Assembly (NCBI GenBank): GCA_964453215.1 | Contig: CAYVRR010000013.1 | Location: 1-43,813 of the forward strand | Length of the DNA stretch: 43,813 nt | Source of the DNA: SABI01 sp964453215 | GTDB taxonomy: Bacteria; Spirochaetota; Spirochaetia; Sphaerochaetales; Sphaerochaetaceae | Direction: 5' to 3' | Shown: positions 33,669-42,225 of the stretch, one piece after another | Layout: each line of letters opens with the position of its first letter | Numbering within the stretch: position 1 is the first letter of the stretch | The notes under the pieces: generated by a model | The model's database searches: none | Told to the model about the DNA's origin: nothing | The model's input: the letters and a program-made list of their open reading frames with translations, nothing else | Program-made: the position numbers and the translations under genes

Positions 33669-34400
33669 GTGAGGATATATATTATCGATATTTTGCTTAT
33701 TCGTAAGAACATTATTAAAGTACTAACTCTCATCACCATACTTCTTATTTTGTTAAGTATATTTGTGAATATCAGCACGTTTGTATTCAATCATGGCTTT
33801 CTCTATGGGTTTGTTCCCGAATTCAATCTCGACAAAGAGGGAAACATACCAACAATTTTTTCATCACTTATGTTATTTGTGTCGGCTATATTATTTTATT
33901 TGATTGGAAAAGGGGAAAAAGCTCAAAGACTTCACAAAAACAAATATTTCTTTTTCCTCTCTATATTGTTCACCCTCCTTTCAATCGATGAAATGAGTAG
34001 TATACATGAATTGTTAATTAATCCTTTAAGAAATCAGTTTACATTAGGGGGAGTGTTTCATTTCTCTTGGGTTATTATCTATATCCCTCTTGTTCTCTTA
34101 CTTGCACTATTTCTCTTTCGTTTCTATTTTTCGTTAGAGGGATATATGAAAACTGGGTTATTCATTGCAGGAGTCCTTTATATAGGGGGAGCAATCGGAG
34201 TTGAAATGGTGGGTGGAGTTGTTGCATCTAACATAGGAGAAGATAATTTACTCTATGGCCTCACTACAACTCTCGAAGAGAGTTTTGAACTCTTTGGTCT
34301 ACTTGTACTCATTAACACTCTTTTAAAACGAGTAGTGAAAGGGGAAACTTCTCATATTCACATAAAAATTACAGAAGGTAAGAAAGTACCTCATAATTAA
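33669..34400 (+). CDS. Multi-span membrane protein of unknown function
   Basis: About 243 residues form seven hydrophobic segments. Two acidic/His blocks stand out: 'LSIDEMSSIHE' between segments 3 and 4, and 'TTLEESFELFG' before the last segment. Together with 'GGAIGVEMVGG', they may form a metal or proton site within the membrane. I recall similar S-x-D-E...H-E proteins in other bacteria but know no function. The start is uncertain: the GTG at 33669 has only an A-rich stretch before it, whereas a GAGGA sequence lies just after it without a conventional start codon at the right distance. It stands alone, divergent from the sugar operon. Confidence 0.65.
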   Translation: MRIYIIDILLIRKNIIKVLTLITILLILLSIFVNISTFVFNHGFLYGFVPEFNLDKEGNIPTIFSSLMLFVSAILFYLIGKGEKAQRLHKNKYFFFLSILFTLLSIDEMSSIHELLINPLRNQFTLGGVFHFSWVIIYIPLVLLLALFLFRFYFSLEGYMKTGLFIAGVLYIGGAIGVEMVGGVVASNIGEDNLLYGLTTTLEESFELFGLLVLINTLLKRVVKGETSHIHIKITEGKKVPHN

Positions 34401-34581
34401 TTATTTTACTCATTCCCCTTTTTTATAAAGTAAGATCTAACCATTTCTTATATATCTGTCTAATATGAGGCTATCCTTAATGATGATATTTATTTTATAC
34501 TAAGCTTTTATTGCACCTAGCCTTATTTTCTTTTTTGGTATTATTATAGTGGCAATTGGATTGAGGAGAGAAATATAACCT

Positions 34582-34917
34582 ATGGGAAAAAATGATAACA
34601 CATCAATTGTATCAGTATTTAGTGATCGAGATGTGAATGTAAAAACAATTACTGATGGGACACATCTATTTGCCATCTTTGCAGATATCTCATATGATGC
34701 AAAAGATGCTGCGTGTGAAGAAGATACTATGATAGAAGTTACTTCTATTTTCTCAGATGTAGAGTTGTTTCTCCCTGATAATATAAAATTAACAATACAA
34801 GGCAACTCCCTTTTTGGTGATATTAAAGATAGAAGAAGAAAAACTACCACAAGTGATATAGACAGATCTGTCACAATAAGGGCTTTATCTCTCTTTGGCG
34901 ATGTGAATATACGATAA
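34582..34917 (+). CDS. LiaF-like C-terminal domain protein, soluble
   Basis: The 111 residues correspond to the C-terminal, beta-helical domain of LiaF/YvqF-type proteins: 'VTSIFSDVELFLPDNIKLTIQG' (signature IFSDVELFLP), then 'SLFGDIKDRR' and 'ALSLFGDVNIR', the repeated 'FGDV' turns being typical. In Firmicutes, LiaF has membrane segments and restrains a cell-envelope stress kinase; this protein has no membrane part. A GAGGAG sequence lies about 13 bases before the ATG, rather far. One base separates its stop from the radical SAM gene, so the two are translated together. Function here is unknown, and envelope-stress sensing is only a family-based guess. Confidence 0.8.
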   Translation: MGKNDNTSIVSVFSDRDVNVKTITDGTHLFAIFADISYDAKDAACEEDTMIEVTSIFSDVELFLPDNIKLTIQGNSLFGDIKDRRRKTTTSDIDRSVTIRALSLFGDVNIR

Positions 34918-34918
34918 G

Positions 34919-36553
34919 ATGAATATATTTTTAATTGCAGCATCAATTGAGGAAGGTCATCTTTCCTACCCATTAGGATCTTTAGCTATCTATGTCTCCC
35001 TCGTAGAAGATGAGGTAATAGCGAAAGAGAACAATATTTTTCATACCCACTACTATATTGACCAACATAATCCAAAAAAAATTGCAAAAAAACTTGCAAC
35101 TCACCACATAGACCTCCTTGGACTCTCTATATATCTATTTAATAGAGAGTGGATGAATCAGTTTTTGCATCACTTTCGCATTTTCTCCCCCCGCACAACA
35201 ATCTTTGCAGGGGGGCCTGAAACAATCGCCCACCCCGATGAGCTCATAAATAGAGGCTGCTCCTTTCTCATTCTTGGAGAAGGGGAAGAGAGTAGTAGAG
35301 TAGCAATAAAGAAGTGGATGAGTAATGAAGAAATACAAGGAGAAGGGATATATAGTGCAACACACAAAGATGCAACAATAACATACCCAAAAGAGTTGTC
35401 ATCAATCCACTCTGTGCTTCTTTCACCCCACATTGAGTTAACAAAGTACTCAGGAGTCCTTTGGGAACTCACCCGTGGGTGTCCGTATACCTGTGCTTTT
35501 TGTTTTGAATCAAAAGGGACACGAAGTGTGAGGAATTACAATATTGAAAGAATTGAAAAAGAATTAGATAAAATAATTTCAAGTGAAGTAAAACATGTAT
35601 TTGTCCTCGACCCAACATTCAACATGGCAAATAAGAGAACTATTGAATTACTCACTTTCCTTGTAGAAAAAAGTCCCCCTGACATTCACTATACTTTTGA
35701 GATACGAGCAGAGCTATTAACCCCACAAAGTGCCTCTTTATTTGGAAAACTTTATTGTTCACTCCAAATCGGTCTACAAAGTAGTAATGTTGAGGTATTA
35801 AAGAGGATAAACCGACAGTTTGACCCCATCCTTTTTAGAGAAAAAATAGACCTCTTACATCGCTACAATGCAGTCTTTGGCCTTGATCTCATTATTGGCC
35901 TACCTGATGACACCTATGAATCATTTTGTGAAAGCATTGATTATACACTCTCCCTTAAACCAAGTAATATTGATATCTTCCTTTTATCACTCCTTCCTGG
36001 AACTGAATTATTTGATAAAAAAGATGATTTTGCTATTCTTTATCAGATTCACACACCGTATGAACTCATTGAAAGTAAGAGCATGAGTAAGGATGATATA
36101 TATCGTGCCCTTATAATAAAAGAGGGGTGTGATGTGTTTTACACCAAAGGAAATGCTGTGATGTGGTTTCACATCATGCTCGAACCTCTTGGACTGAGGG
36201 CTTGGGAATTTTTCTTTCTATTTGGAAATTTTATGCTTGATGAAGATATTACAGCAGATGATGATACCTATGAAGTTCAAGATATGTTTATCACTCATAT
36301 CTATAAAGAAAAAGGTGTAGAGCATCTATTGCCAATTCTTCTTAGCTATATTGAAATGCATCAAGGGATAAGTTATTTACAAGAAACAGGTGATAATCCA
36401 GTTGTGAGGCTTTTTTATGAACCAGATGACTTATCTCAATTAGATACTCATAGCATTGAATGGTTTCGTAACAAGATGGGAAATAAAGAGATGGAGAGGG
36501 AGTATTATATCTACTCTTCAGATGATATGATTTTCTTTAATCTCCTCACCTGA
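34919..36553 (+). CDS. B12-binding-domain radical SAM protein (DUF4080-like)
   Basis: The 544-residue protein has an N-terminal cobalamin-binding-like domain (about 1-130: 'HIDLLGLSIYLFN', 'TTIFAGGPETIAHP', 'FLILGEGEESS') and a radical SAM barrel with the cluster motif 'TRGCPYTCAFC' (Cys188, Cys192, Cys195). Barrel strands such as 'VFVLDPTFNM', 'LQIGLQSSN' and 'FGLDLIIGLPDDT' follow. The last 160 residues resemble DUF4080. The usual DxHxxG cobalamin-ligating motif is not evident, so cobalamin use is uncertain. The substrate is unknown. It follows the LiaF-like gene by one base. The cobTUS genes elsewhere in the window show that cobamides are handled by this organism. Confidence 0.85.
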   Translation: MNIFLIAASIEEGHLSYPLGSLAIYVSLVEDEVIAKENNIFHTHYYIDQHNPKKIAKKLATHHIDLLGLSIYLFNREWMNQFLHHFRIFSPRTTIFAGGPETIAHPDELINRGCSFLILGEGEESSRVAIKKWMSNEEIQGEGIYSATHKDATITYPKELSSIHSVLLSPHIELTKYSGVLWELTRGCPYTCAFCFESKGTRSVRNYNIERIEKELDKIISSEVKHVFVLDPTFNMANKRTIELLTFLVEKSPPDIHYTFEIRAELLTPQSASLFGKLYCSLQIGLQSSNVEVLKRINRQFDPILFREKIDLLHRYNAVFGLDLIIGLPDDTYESFCESIDYTLSLKPSNIDIFLLSLLPGTELFDKKDDFAILYQIHTPYELIESKSMSKDDIYRALIIKEGCDVFYTKGNAVMWFHIMLEPLGLRAWEFFFLFGNFMLDEDITADDDTYEVQDMFITHIYKEKGVEHLLPILLSYIEMHQGISYLQETGDNPVVRLFYEPDDLSQLDTHSIEWFRNKMGNKEMEREYYIYSSDDMIFFNLLT

Positions 36554-36581
36554 TTGATAAAAATTATTAATCTATTATAGT
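36554..36581 (+). promoter_or_regulatory. Promoter of the 240-residue lipoprotein gene
   Basis: TTGATA (36554-36559) and TATAGT (36576-36581) lie 16 bp apart, directly after the radical SAM stop. The start point would be about 20 nt before the ATG at 36609. Confidence 0.5.
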
Positions 36582-36608
36582 ATTACTAGTAAAGATAAGG
36601 ATGTGGGC

Positions 36609-37331
36609 ATGAAACAAATAATTAAAATATTTCTTCTATCATTAACAGCTATTTTGATTTTATCGAGCTGTGTCATGCAACAGGGAATAAGTTTATCAAG
36701 TGGGGGGCATGGATGGGCAACAACTGATTTAAGTGTTACCCCTTTTTTTGCCACTGTTCTTGAAGACTTTCTCCCATTTAGTGAAGAAGAGAATCCTAGA
36801 CCACTACTTGATGTCTCTATTGAAAACTTCACAAATGAACTTATGAAGGCAGAAAGTACAAACCATGTTTCATCCCTTAAGCTATATGAAAATGCCTATT
36901 TTATTGACTTCACCTTTTCAAGTCTTACAGATTTGTTAAAAGATCTAAATAATCGAGAAGAGCAAACAATCATTACTATAAAGAAAACTGGAAATAAAGA
37001 GCGCCTCGATTTTTTCCTTGATATTAATAACTATCCTCAGCTCACTCGAATTGTCCCCTTTTTAGCAGAGGAGAATTTTGAAACATTTGGCCCACTCTAC
37101 AACGAAGGGATGAGTGAAGATGAATATTATGAGATGATTAGTTATATTCTTGATGAAAAAGGGCCTCAAGAGATTAAAAACAGTCTCATCTCTTTACGGC
37201 TTACCACCCCATCAGCTATTACCTCTTTTAAGGGTGGTGTGAAAGAGGGGAAAAATGTTATTAGGTTTGACATTCCCCTCATCGATATTCTTTTATTGAG
37301 TGAACCTATCACCTTCAGTGCTTCTTGGTGA
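36609..37331 (+). CDS. Lipoprotein of unknown function
   Basis: The protein starts with a signal peptide and a lipobox 'LILSSC', giving a lipid-anchored mature protein of about 220 residues. The remainder is acidic and hydrophilic, with Asp/Glu/Asn/Leu-rich segments and a Ser/Gly-rich part after the lipobox; I do not recognise a domain. Its C-terminus is 'ITFSASW'. The frame could open at a GTG at 36603, but AGGA is seven bases before the ATG at 36609. It converges on ychF with 2 bp between the stops. Confidence 0.8.
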   Translation: MKQIIKIFLLSLTAILILSSCVMQQGISLSSGGHGWATTDLSVTPFFATVLEDFLPFSEEENPRPLLDVSIENFTNELMKAESTNHVSSLKLYENAYFIDFTFSSLTDLLKDLNNREEQTIITIKKTGNKERLDFFLDINNYPQLTRIVPFLAEENFETFGPLYNEGMSEDEYYEMISYILDEKGPQEIKNSLISLRLTTPSAITSFKGGVKEGKNVIRFDIPLIDILLLSEPITFSASW

Positions 37332-37333
37332 AG

Positions 37334-38440
37334 TTAGTTATTGAACCTAAAGTGCATCACATCCCCATCTTGAACGACGTACTGCTTCCCTTCAAGGCGG
37401 AACTTACCCATCTCTTTCACTTTTTGTTCACTTTTATAGGTAAATAGATCTTCACATGAATAGACTTCTGCTTTAATAAACCCTTTTTCAAAATCAGTGT
37501 GTATTACTCCAGCTGCTTTTGGAGCTTTATCTCCTGCATGAATTGTCCACGCTCTATTTTCATCACTACCTGCTGTAAAGAATGTTCTAAGACCTAACGT
37601 ACGATAGCCACTAGAAATAAGTTGATGTAAACCTGATTCTTGTAATCCAACAGCTTCTAAAAACTCAGCTCTCTCCTCTTGTGTTTCAAGAGAGGCGATC
37701 TCTGCTTCAATCTTTCCACAAATTACTACAGTTTCAGCACCTCTTTTATCAGCAATGTCTCTCACTATCGTAACATATTCGCTCTCTTTTTCTATTCCCT
37801 CTTCATCAACGTTGCACACATAGATAACAGGTTTTGTAGTAATGAGGTGCATATCATAAATAAGAGCATTCTCTTCTTCACTTAAATTAAGACCCCTTAT
37901 ACTCAATCCTTTTGAAAGAGCATCTTTCATCTTCTCAAGAAGAGGAATCATTGTTGCAGCTATTTTAGCACTCTCTTTATCAACACGGGATGACTTTACT
38001 ACTTTGGCATACCGTTTTTCAACACTCTCTAAATCAGCTAATGCAAGTTCTATATCGATAACTTCTATATCACCTGAAGGGTCTATTTTATTATGTACAT
38101 GAATGATGTCTGGATTCTCAAAACACCGTACAACATGCACAAGCACTCCCACTTCCCTAATTGAAGCAAGAAATCTATTTCCTAATCCTTCACCCTTACT
38201 CGCTCCTGCAACAAGACCCGCAATATCAACAAATTCTACTGTTGCTGGAATTACTTTTTGTGTTGGAATAAGCTCTGTAATTTTATTAAGTCTCTCATCT
38301 GGGACACTGACCATACCAATATTTGGATCTATCGTACAAAATGGATAATTAGCAGCTTCAGCAGGTGCTGAAGAGAGTGCTGAAAAGATTGTTGATTTAC
38401 CAACATTTGGAAGGCCTACAATACCACAATTTAACCCCAT
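37334..38440 (-). CDS. ychF: Ribosome-binding ATPase YchF (Obg-like P-loop protein)
   Basis: YchF (OLA1 family) binds the large ribosomal subunit and hydrolyses ATP. The 368-residue protein begins with the P-loop 'GIVGLPNVGKST', has the switch motif 'DIAGLVAGASKGEGLGNRFL', and at the base-specificity site reads 'NVDE' in place of NKxD, matching the family's ATP preference. A C-terminal TGS domain ends in 'DVMHFRFNN'. AGAGGA precedes the ATG. It is divergent from hflX, and a -10 box (TATACT, 38479-38484 on the minus strand) lies in the shared gap. Confidence 0.96.
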   Translation of the reverse strand: MGLNCGIVGLPNVGKSTIFSALSSAPAEAANYPFCTIDPNIGMVSVPDERLNKITELIPTQKVIPATVEFVDIAGLVAGASKGEGLGNRFLASIREVGVLVHVVRCFENPDIIHVHNKIDPSGDIEVIDIELALADLESVEKRYAKVVKSSRVDKESAKIAATMIPLLEKMKDALSKGLSIRGLNLSEEENALIYDMHLITTKPVIYVCNVDEEGIEKESEYVTIVRDIADKRGAETVVICGKIEAEIASLETQEERAEFLEAVGLQESGLHQLISSGYRTLGLRTFFTAGSDENRAWTIHAGDKAPKAAGVIHTDFEKGFIKAEVYSCEDLFTYKSEQKVKEMGKFRLEGKQYVVQDGDVMHFRFNN

Positions 38441-38491
38441 GAATTCCTCTCATAATCTATATTAAAATAATCGCGCTGAGTATAGCACATC

Positions 38492-38520
38492 TTGACTCTT
38501 ACGATAACACTTTCTATAGT
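38492..38520 (+). promoter_or_regulatory. hflX promoter
   Basis: TTGACT (38492-38497) and TATAGT (38515-38520) are 17 bp apart. The start point would be near 38527, a few bases ahead of an AGGAG ribosome site (38529-38533). That leaves a very short leader, consistent with translation starting well before the first in-frame ATG at 38636. Confidence 0.65.
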
Positions 38521-38542
38521 TTTATTATAGGAGTTCAACACT

Positions 38543-39832
38543 ATCATAAAACGCCTTCAGGAAATAAAAAACCAAACATTAAAGAGCATCATTGTTATCA
38601 TCGATGCAAATCGTGAAATAGATTCAGCATTAGAGATGAAAAAGCAGGAAATGGCTTCCCTTGTTTCGACAATGGGATGTGATATCGTATTGTCCACAAC
38701 AATCAAGCTTTCCACTATTATCCCCTCCACCTTAATTGGAAAAGGAAGAATTGAGAGATTAATTGAAGATATAGAAATGTATGAAATAGATTTAGTCATC
38801 TTTGATTGTGACATCTCCCCTCGTCAACAAAGAAACTTAGAAGAAGCTTTAGAGTGTGCAGTAATAGATAGACAAGAGGTCATTTTACAAATATTTAGCA
38901 ACAGAGCGACAACTAAAGAGGCAACACTACAAGTTGAACTCGCTAGAGCACTCTACTCACTCCCCCGATTAACACGAAAATGGACTCACCTCTCTAGGCA
39001 ACAAGGAGGAATGAAAGGAACGAGGGGAGAAGGAGAAAAGCAGCTTGAAATAGACAGACGTATTATTAATACGAATATTGCTAAAATCAAAAAAGAATTA
39101 ATAAAAATTGAAAAACAACGATTCGAACAAAGAAAAAATAGAGATTTATCAATATTACCTACAGTTGCAATTGTGGGATACACCAATGCAGGAAAGTCAT
39201 CTCTCCTAAATGCCCTCTCAAAAGGGGATACGTTAGTTGAAGATAAACTTTTTGCGACCCTTGAATCGCTCACTAGAAAAGTAAAACTCCCTCATGGAAC
39301 AGAAGTTCTTATCACAGATACTGTTGGATTTGTTAAAGATCTTCCCCACCACCTCGTTGAGTCATTTAAAAGCACCCTTGAAGAAGCAGCATATGCTGAT
39401 TTAATTATTCACCTCATTGACGCTTCTCACCCCGATATGTACTCATGTTATGAAACAACAAAAGATGTTCTTTATTCACTTGGATGCAGTGAAAAAAATA
39501 CAATATATGTGATTAACAAAATTGATGCTATAGAGAATGAATTTATGTTCAACCGCCTGGTTCATGAACTTAATAATGTAACTAAAATTAGTGTCACACA
39601 CAATCTTGGCTTTGACACACTCGCTGTTCGTATAGAAGAGGCCCTGCACTCCTCCTACACACAAGCTTCTCTATTAATTCCCTATCACAGAGGTGAGTTA
39701 GTAGCTACTCTTCAACAAAGGGCAACCGTTGTAAGTATTGATTATGAAGATAAGGGAGTGAGGATCGAGGCAAAGGTGCCACCACAGATAATGCATATGA
39801 TGGCTCCCTTTAGTGTTATTGCATCACAATAA
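38543..39832 (+). CDS. hflX: GTPase HflX (probable non-AUG start)
   Basis: HflX is a ribosome-associated GTPase that rescues stalled or stress-damaged ribosomes. Its N-terminal domain, the 'GGMKGTRGEGEKQLEIDRR' motif and a G domain with 'VGYTNAGKSSLLNAL', 'DTVGFVKDLPH' and 'NKID' are all present. The first in-frame ATG (38636) would delete the first strand of the N-domain. The frame is open upstream to a TAG at 38528 and encodes 'SIIVIIDANREIDSALEM', which fits the conserved HflX start. No ATG, GTG or TTG occurs in that stretch; ATC at 38543 (nine bases after AGGAG) or ATA at 38546 are the best candidates. I use 38543, giving 429 residues. The gene is sound; only the start is unusual. Confidence 0.9.
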   Translation: MIKRLQEIKNQTLKSIIVIIDANREIDSALEMKKQEMASLVSTMGCDIVLSTTIKLSTIIPSTLIGKGRIERLIEDIEMYEIDLVIFDCDISPRQQRNLEEALECAVIDRQEVILQIFSNRATTKEATLQVELARALYSLPRLTRKWTHLSRQQGGMKGTRGEGEKQLEIDRRIINTNIAKIKKELIKIEKQRFEQRKNRDLSILPTVAIVGYTNAGKSSLLNALSKGDTLVEDKLFATLESLTRKVKLPHGTEVLITDTVGFVKDLPHHLVESFKSTLEEAAYADLIIHLIDASHPDMYSCYETTKDVLYSLGCSEKNTIYVINKIDAIENEFMFNRLVHELNNVTKISVTHNLGFDTLAVRIEEALHSSYTQASLLIPYHRGELVATLQQRATVVSIDYEDKGVRIEAKVPPQIMHMMAPFSVIASQ

Positions 39833-39852
39833 ACTTAAGATATACCCCTTAC

Positions 39853-39896
39853 ACACAATTCATGCCATATTGACTTAACAATACGGCATGATGTGT
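39853..39896. repeat. Long imperfect hairpin between the ends of hflX and a beta-barrel gene
   Basis: CATGCC-A-TATTG (from 39861) pairs with CAATA-C-GGCATG (to 39890) with a single mismatch around ACTTAA; ACACA (39853-39857) and TGTGT (39892-39896) extend the stem after a small internal loop. It lies between convergent genes and has no T-run on either side. It may act as a shared 3'-end stabiliser or a bidirectional transcription barrier. Confidence 0.6.
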
Positions 39897-39918
39897 ATAA
39901 CGAGATAAAAGAGAACTT

Positions 39919-40368
39919 CTAGAAGAAGTAAAGAGCGCCAAGGCCACCTTTAAAGTCAAATTTAATAGGGCTAGGAAAAATTCTTATTCCAGGAGCGAGA
40001 TATGCAAATACTTCAATTGGCATACTTTGCACATACCATGACATGCTAGCAAGAGCATTAGCAGTGAAATAGAATTTACCTTTATTAGCTCCAATACTTA
40101 ATTGAGCTCCCCCATCGATAAAGAAAGGGATATCTGCAATTGCAACTTCAGCAATTTGAAATAATCCACCTGCATCTAAATATACGCCACTAAAATATGG
40201 TGTAGAAATGTTTCCAACAACTCTCATGAAATCTAAATCGTAACGGGCACTAACACCTGCTGGATAACCTACAGTTAGCCCAACACCAAGTCCACTACGC
40301 CTCTCTGCTGCAAAAAGAGAAGTCATAAGCACGAGTACTAACAGAACAACTAATATTGTTTTTTTCAT
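39919..40368 (-). CDS. Small outer-membrane beta-barrel-like protein
   Basis: This 149-residue protein has a signal peptide (cleavage near 'LFAAE') followed by alternating hydrophobic and polar residues rich in Gly, Tyr and Phe ('GLGVGLTVGYPAGVSARYDL'), and ends in 'GGLGALYFF', an aromatic C-terminus as in barrel proteins recognised by BamA. A barrel of about eight strands is plausible by size. It shares pattern and C-terminal end ('GALYxF') with the gene at the right edge of the window. AAAGGAG lies eight bases before the ATG. The function is unknown. Confidence 0.7.
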   Translation of the reverse strand: MKKTILVVLLVLVLMTSLFAAERRSGLGVGLTVGYPAGVSARYDLDFMRVVGNISTPYFSGVYLDAGGLFQIAEVAIADIPFFIDGGAQLSIGANKGKFYFTANALASMSWYVQSMPIEVFAYLAPGIRIFPSPIKFDFKGGLGALYFF

Positions 40369-40583
40369 TTACACATCTCCTTTGGGATAATCCCCGTAAA
40401 TAGTTCTACCTACTATATTACTTTAATTAAGCAGTTTTATCCACAAGATTTTTAAAATTTATTCTCTCCATGTAATCCTATGACATATCGAATAGTAAAA
40501 AGCATTCTTCTTAAACACTTTTATAAAAAATGTCCATTTGATATACTCACCCCTATACATAGTTCTCATAAGGAGATAAATTT

Positions 40584-42197
40584 ATGAAATCATTACCCCA
40601 ACTCACCTCTAGATCACTTATTATTGGTATTGGCGGACTTCTCATTATCACAAGCAGTTCGATGTATGTGGCACTGAGAATGGGTGCTCTTCCGTGGCCA
40701 ACAGTCTTTGTGACTATTGTTTCGTTGGCAATTTTGAGTAGATTTAAAAATTCTAACCTGAATGAAATTAACATCACACACACAATTATGAGTTCAGGGG
40801 CAATGGTTGCAGGAGGACTAGCATTTACAATGCCAGGGTTGTGGATGAAGGATAGTAATGCATCTATCTCAATTCCATCACTTTTAATAATTACCATAAG
40901 TGGAGCTCTCCTTGGCACCCTTTTCTCTATTGTTGCAAGAAAAAAATATGTTGAAACAGAGCAACTTCCATACCCTATGGGCCAGGCTGCCTATCAAACA
41001 CTCATCATGGCAACTAAAAAACAAAAAGGGGCACAATACTTATTTATCGCCCTCATATGTAGTGTGATTTTTACTGTATTACGAGATCAGTTTGCAATTA
41101 TTCCAGCTGCCTTACTCGTATTTGCAGGCTCTTCCTTTATCCCCCCACTAGCTGTATGGCTCTCTCCCATGGCTGCAGGAATCGGTGCAATGATAGGTCC
41201 TGCTCTTGCCCTATTTTGGTTAGGGGGAGCACTATTTGCATACCTACTACTCACCCCAATTGGAATTGCAACTGGCTTCTTTGATACCTTAGGAAGTGCA
41301 GATATTTTTAGGAGCAACCTCGGTATTGGACTCATGGTAGGAACTGGAGTTGCAATTATTATTAAACTACTTTTTGAAGGGGTGAAAAACTTCATAAATA
41401 AAGAGAAGATGAGTCAAAGTGACACCTTCATTATCTTTAAGGGTAAGATGAAATATATTTCACTGAGTATTATGGCTATTGTTGTTATCTTTTTAACTTC
41501 AAGTGGAACAATTCCCTTTATCCCCTCCCTTATTTTGATTATTGGAATATATATCACGACCCAAATTGCAGCACTATTAACAGGACAAACTGGAATTAAC
41601 CCAATGGAGATATTTGGCATCTTAGTCCTTTTAGCAGTCCAGCTGGTTACCAATGTAACCGTTGTACAAGGTTTTAGTATTGCAGCAGTAACAGCAATTG
41701 CGTGTGGGTTAAGTGGAGATTTAATGAATGATGCAAAAAGTGGATATCTGTTACATACCAATGTTAAAACACAAATAGTTGCAGAAGGAATTGGGGGTGT
41801 TATTGGAGCAGTTGTCTCTGTTATTGCTCTTCTTGTCCTAAAAGAAGCATTTGGTGGGTTTGGAACTGAAGCGCTTCCTGCTCCTCAAGCTAGGGCTGTA
41901 AGTGCGATGGTGACTGGGCTTACCCATGTACCTGCCTTTATGATAGGACTTGTAATAGGAATTACCCTATTTCTGTTAAAACTTCCTTCAGCTACGTTAG
42001 GTCTTGGTGTCTATCTTCCATTTAGCATCTCATCTATCATGGGAATTGGCTCAATTATATTCATCATTATATCAAAATTTGTTCCAAGTAATAAAAAAGA
42101 TGGAATAAAAGAGAAAACAAATCTCATCGCTAGTGGCTTTCTTGGGGGAGAAGGAATTACAGGAGTAGTACTAGCTATCATTTTTATGTTATCGTAG
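40584..42197 (+). CDS. OPT-family oligopeptide/metal-chelate transporter
   Basis: This 537-residue inner-membrane protein has about 14 hydrophobic segments and the OPT landmarks 'MYVALRMGALPWPTVF' near the start, 'TEQLPYPMGQAAYQTL' (EQLPYPxG) and 'GLSGDLMNDAKSGYLL' (GDLMxDxKxGyL). Family members import short peptides or metal-chelates such as siderophore-type complexes by proton coupling. AAGGAG is eight bases before the ATG. It is followed 28 bp later by rlmN in the same direction. The substrate is not known. Confidence 0.92.
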   Translation: MKSLPQLTSRSLIIGIGGLLIITSSSMYVALRMGALPWPTVFVTIVSLAILSRFKNSNLNEINITHTIMSSGAMVAGGLAFTMPGLWMKDSNASISIPSLLIITISGALLGTLFSIVARKKYVETEQLPYPMGQAAYQTLIMATKKQKGAQYLFIALICSVIFTVLRDQFAIIPAALLVFAGSSFIPPLAVWLSPMAAGIGAMIGPALALFWLGGALFAYLLLTPIGIATGFFDTLGSADIFRSNLGIGLMVGTGVAIIIKLLFEGVKNFINKEKMSQSDTFIIFKGKMKYISLSIMAIVVIFLTSSGTIPFIPSLILIIGIYITTQIAALLTGQTGINPMEIFGILVLLAVQLVTNVTVVQGFSIAAVTAIACGLSGDLMNDAKSGYLLHTNVKTQIVAEGIGGVIGAVVSVIALLVLKEAFGGFGTEALPAPQARAVSAMVTGLTHVPAFMIGLVIGITLFLLKLPSATLGLGVYLPFSISSIMGIGSIIFIIISKFVPSNKKDGIKEKTNLIASGFLGGEGITGVVLAIIFMLS

Positions 42198-42225
42198 ATT
42201 GTAACAGAGAATGAGGAAAAGATAG

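Noticed and set aside
34500..34973. 157-codon minus-strand frame over the LiaF-like gene
   Set aside because: It is antisense to a gene with clear family motifs, has a low-complexity Ile/Ser-rich translation and no recognisable start signals.
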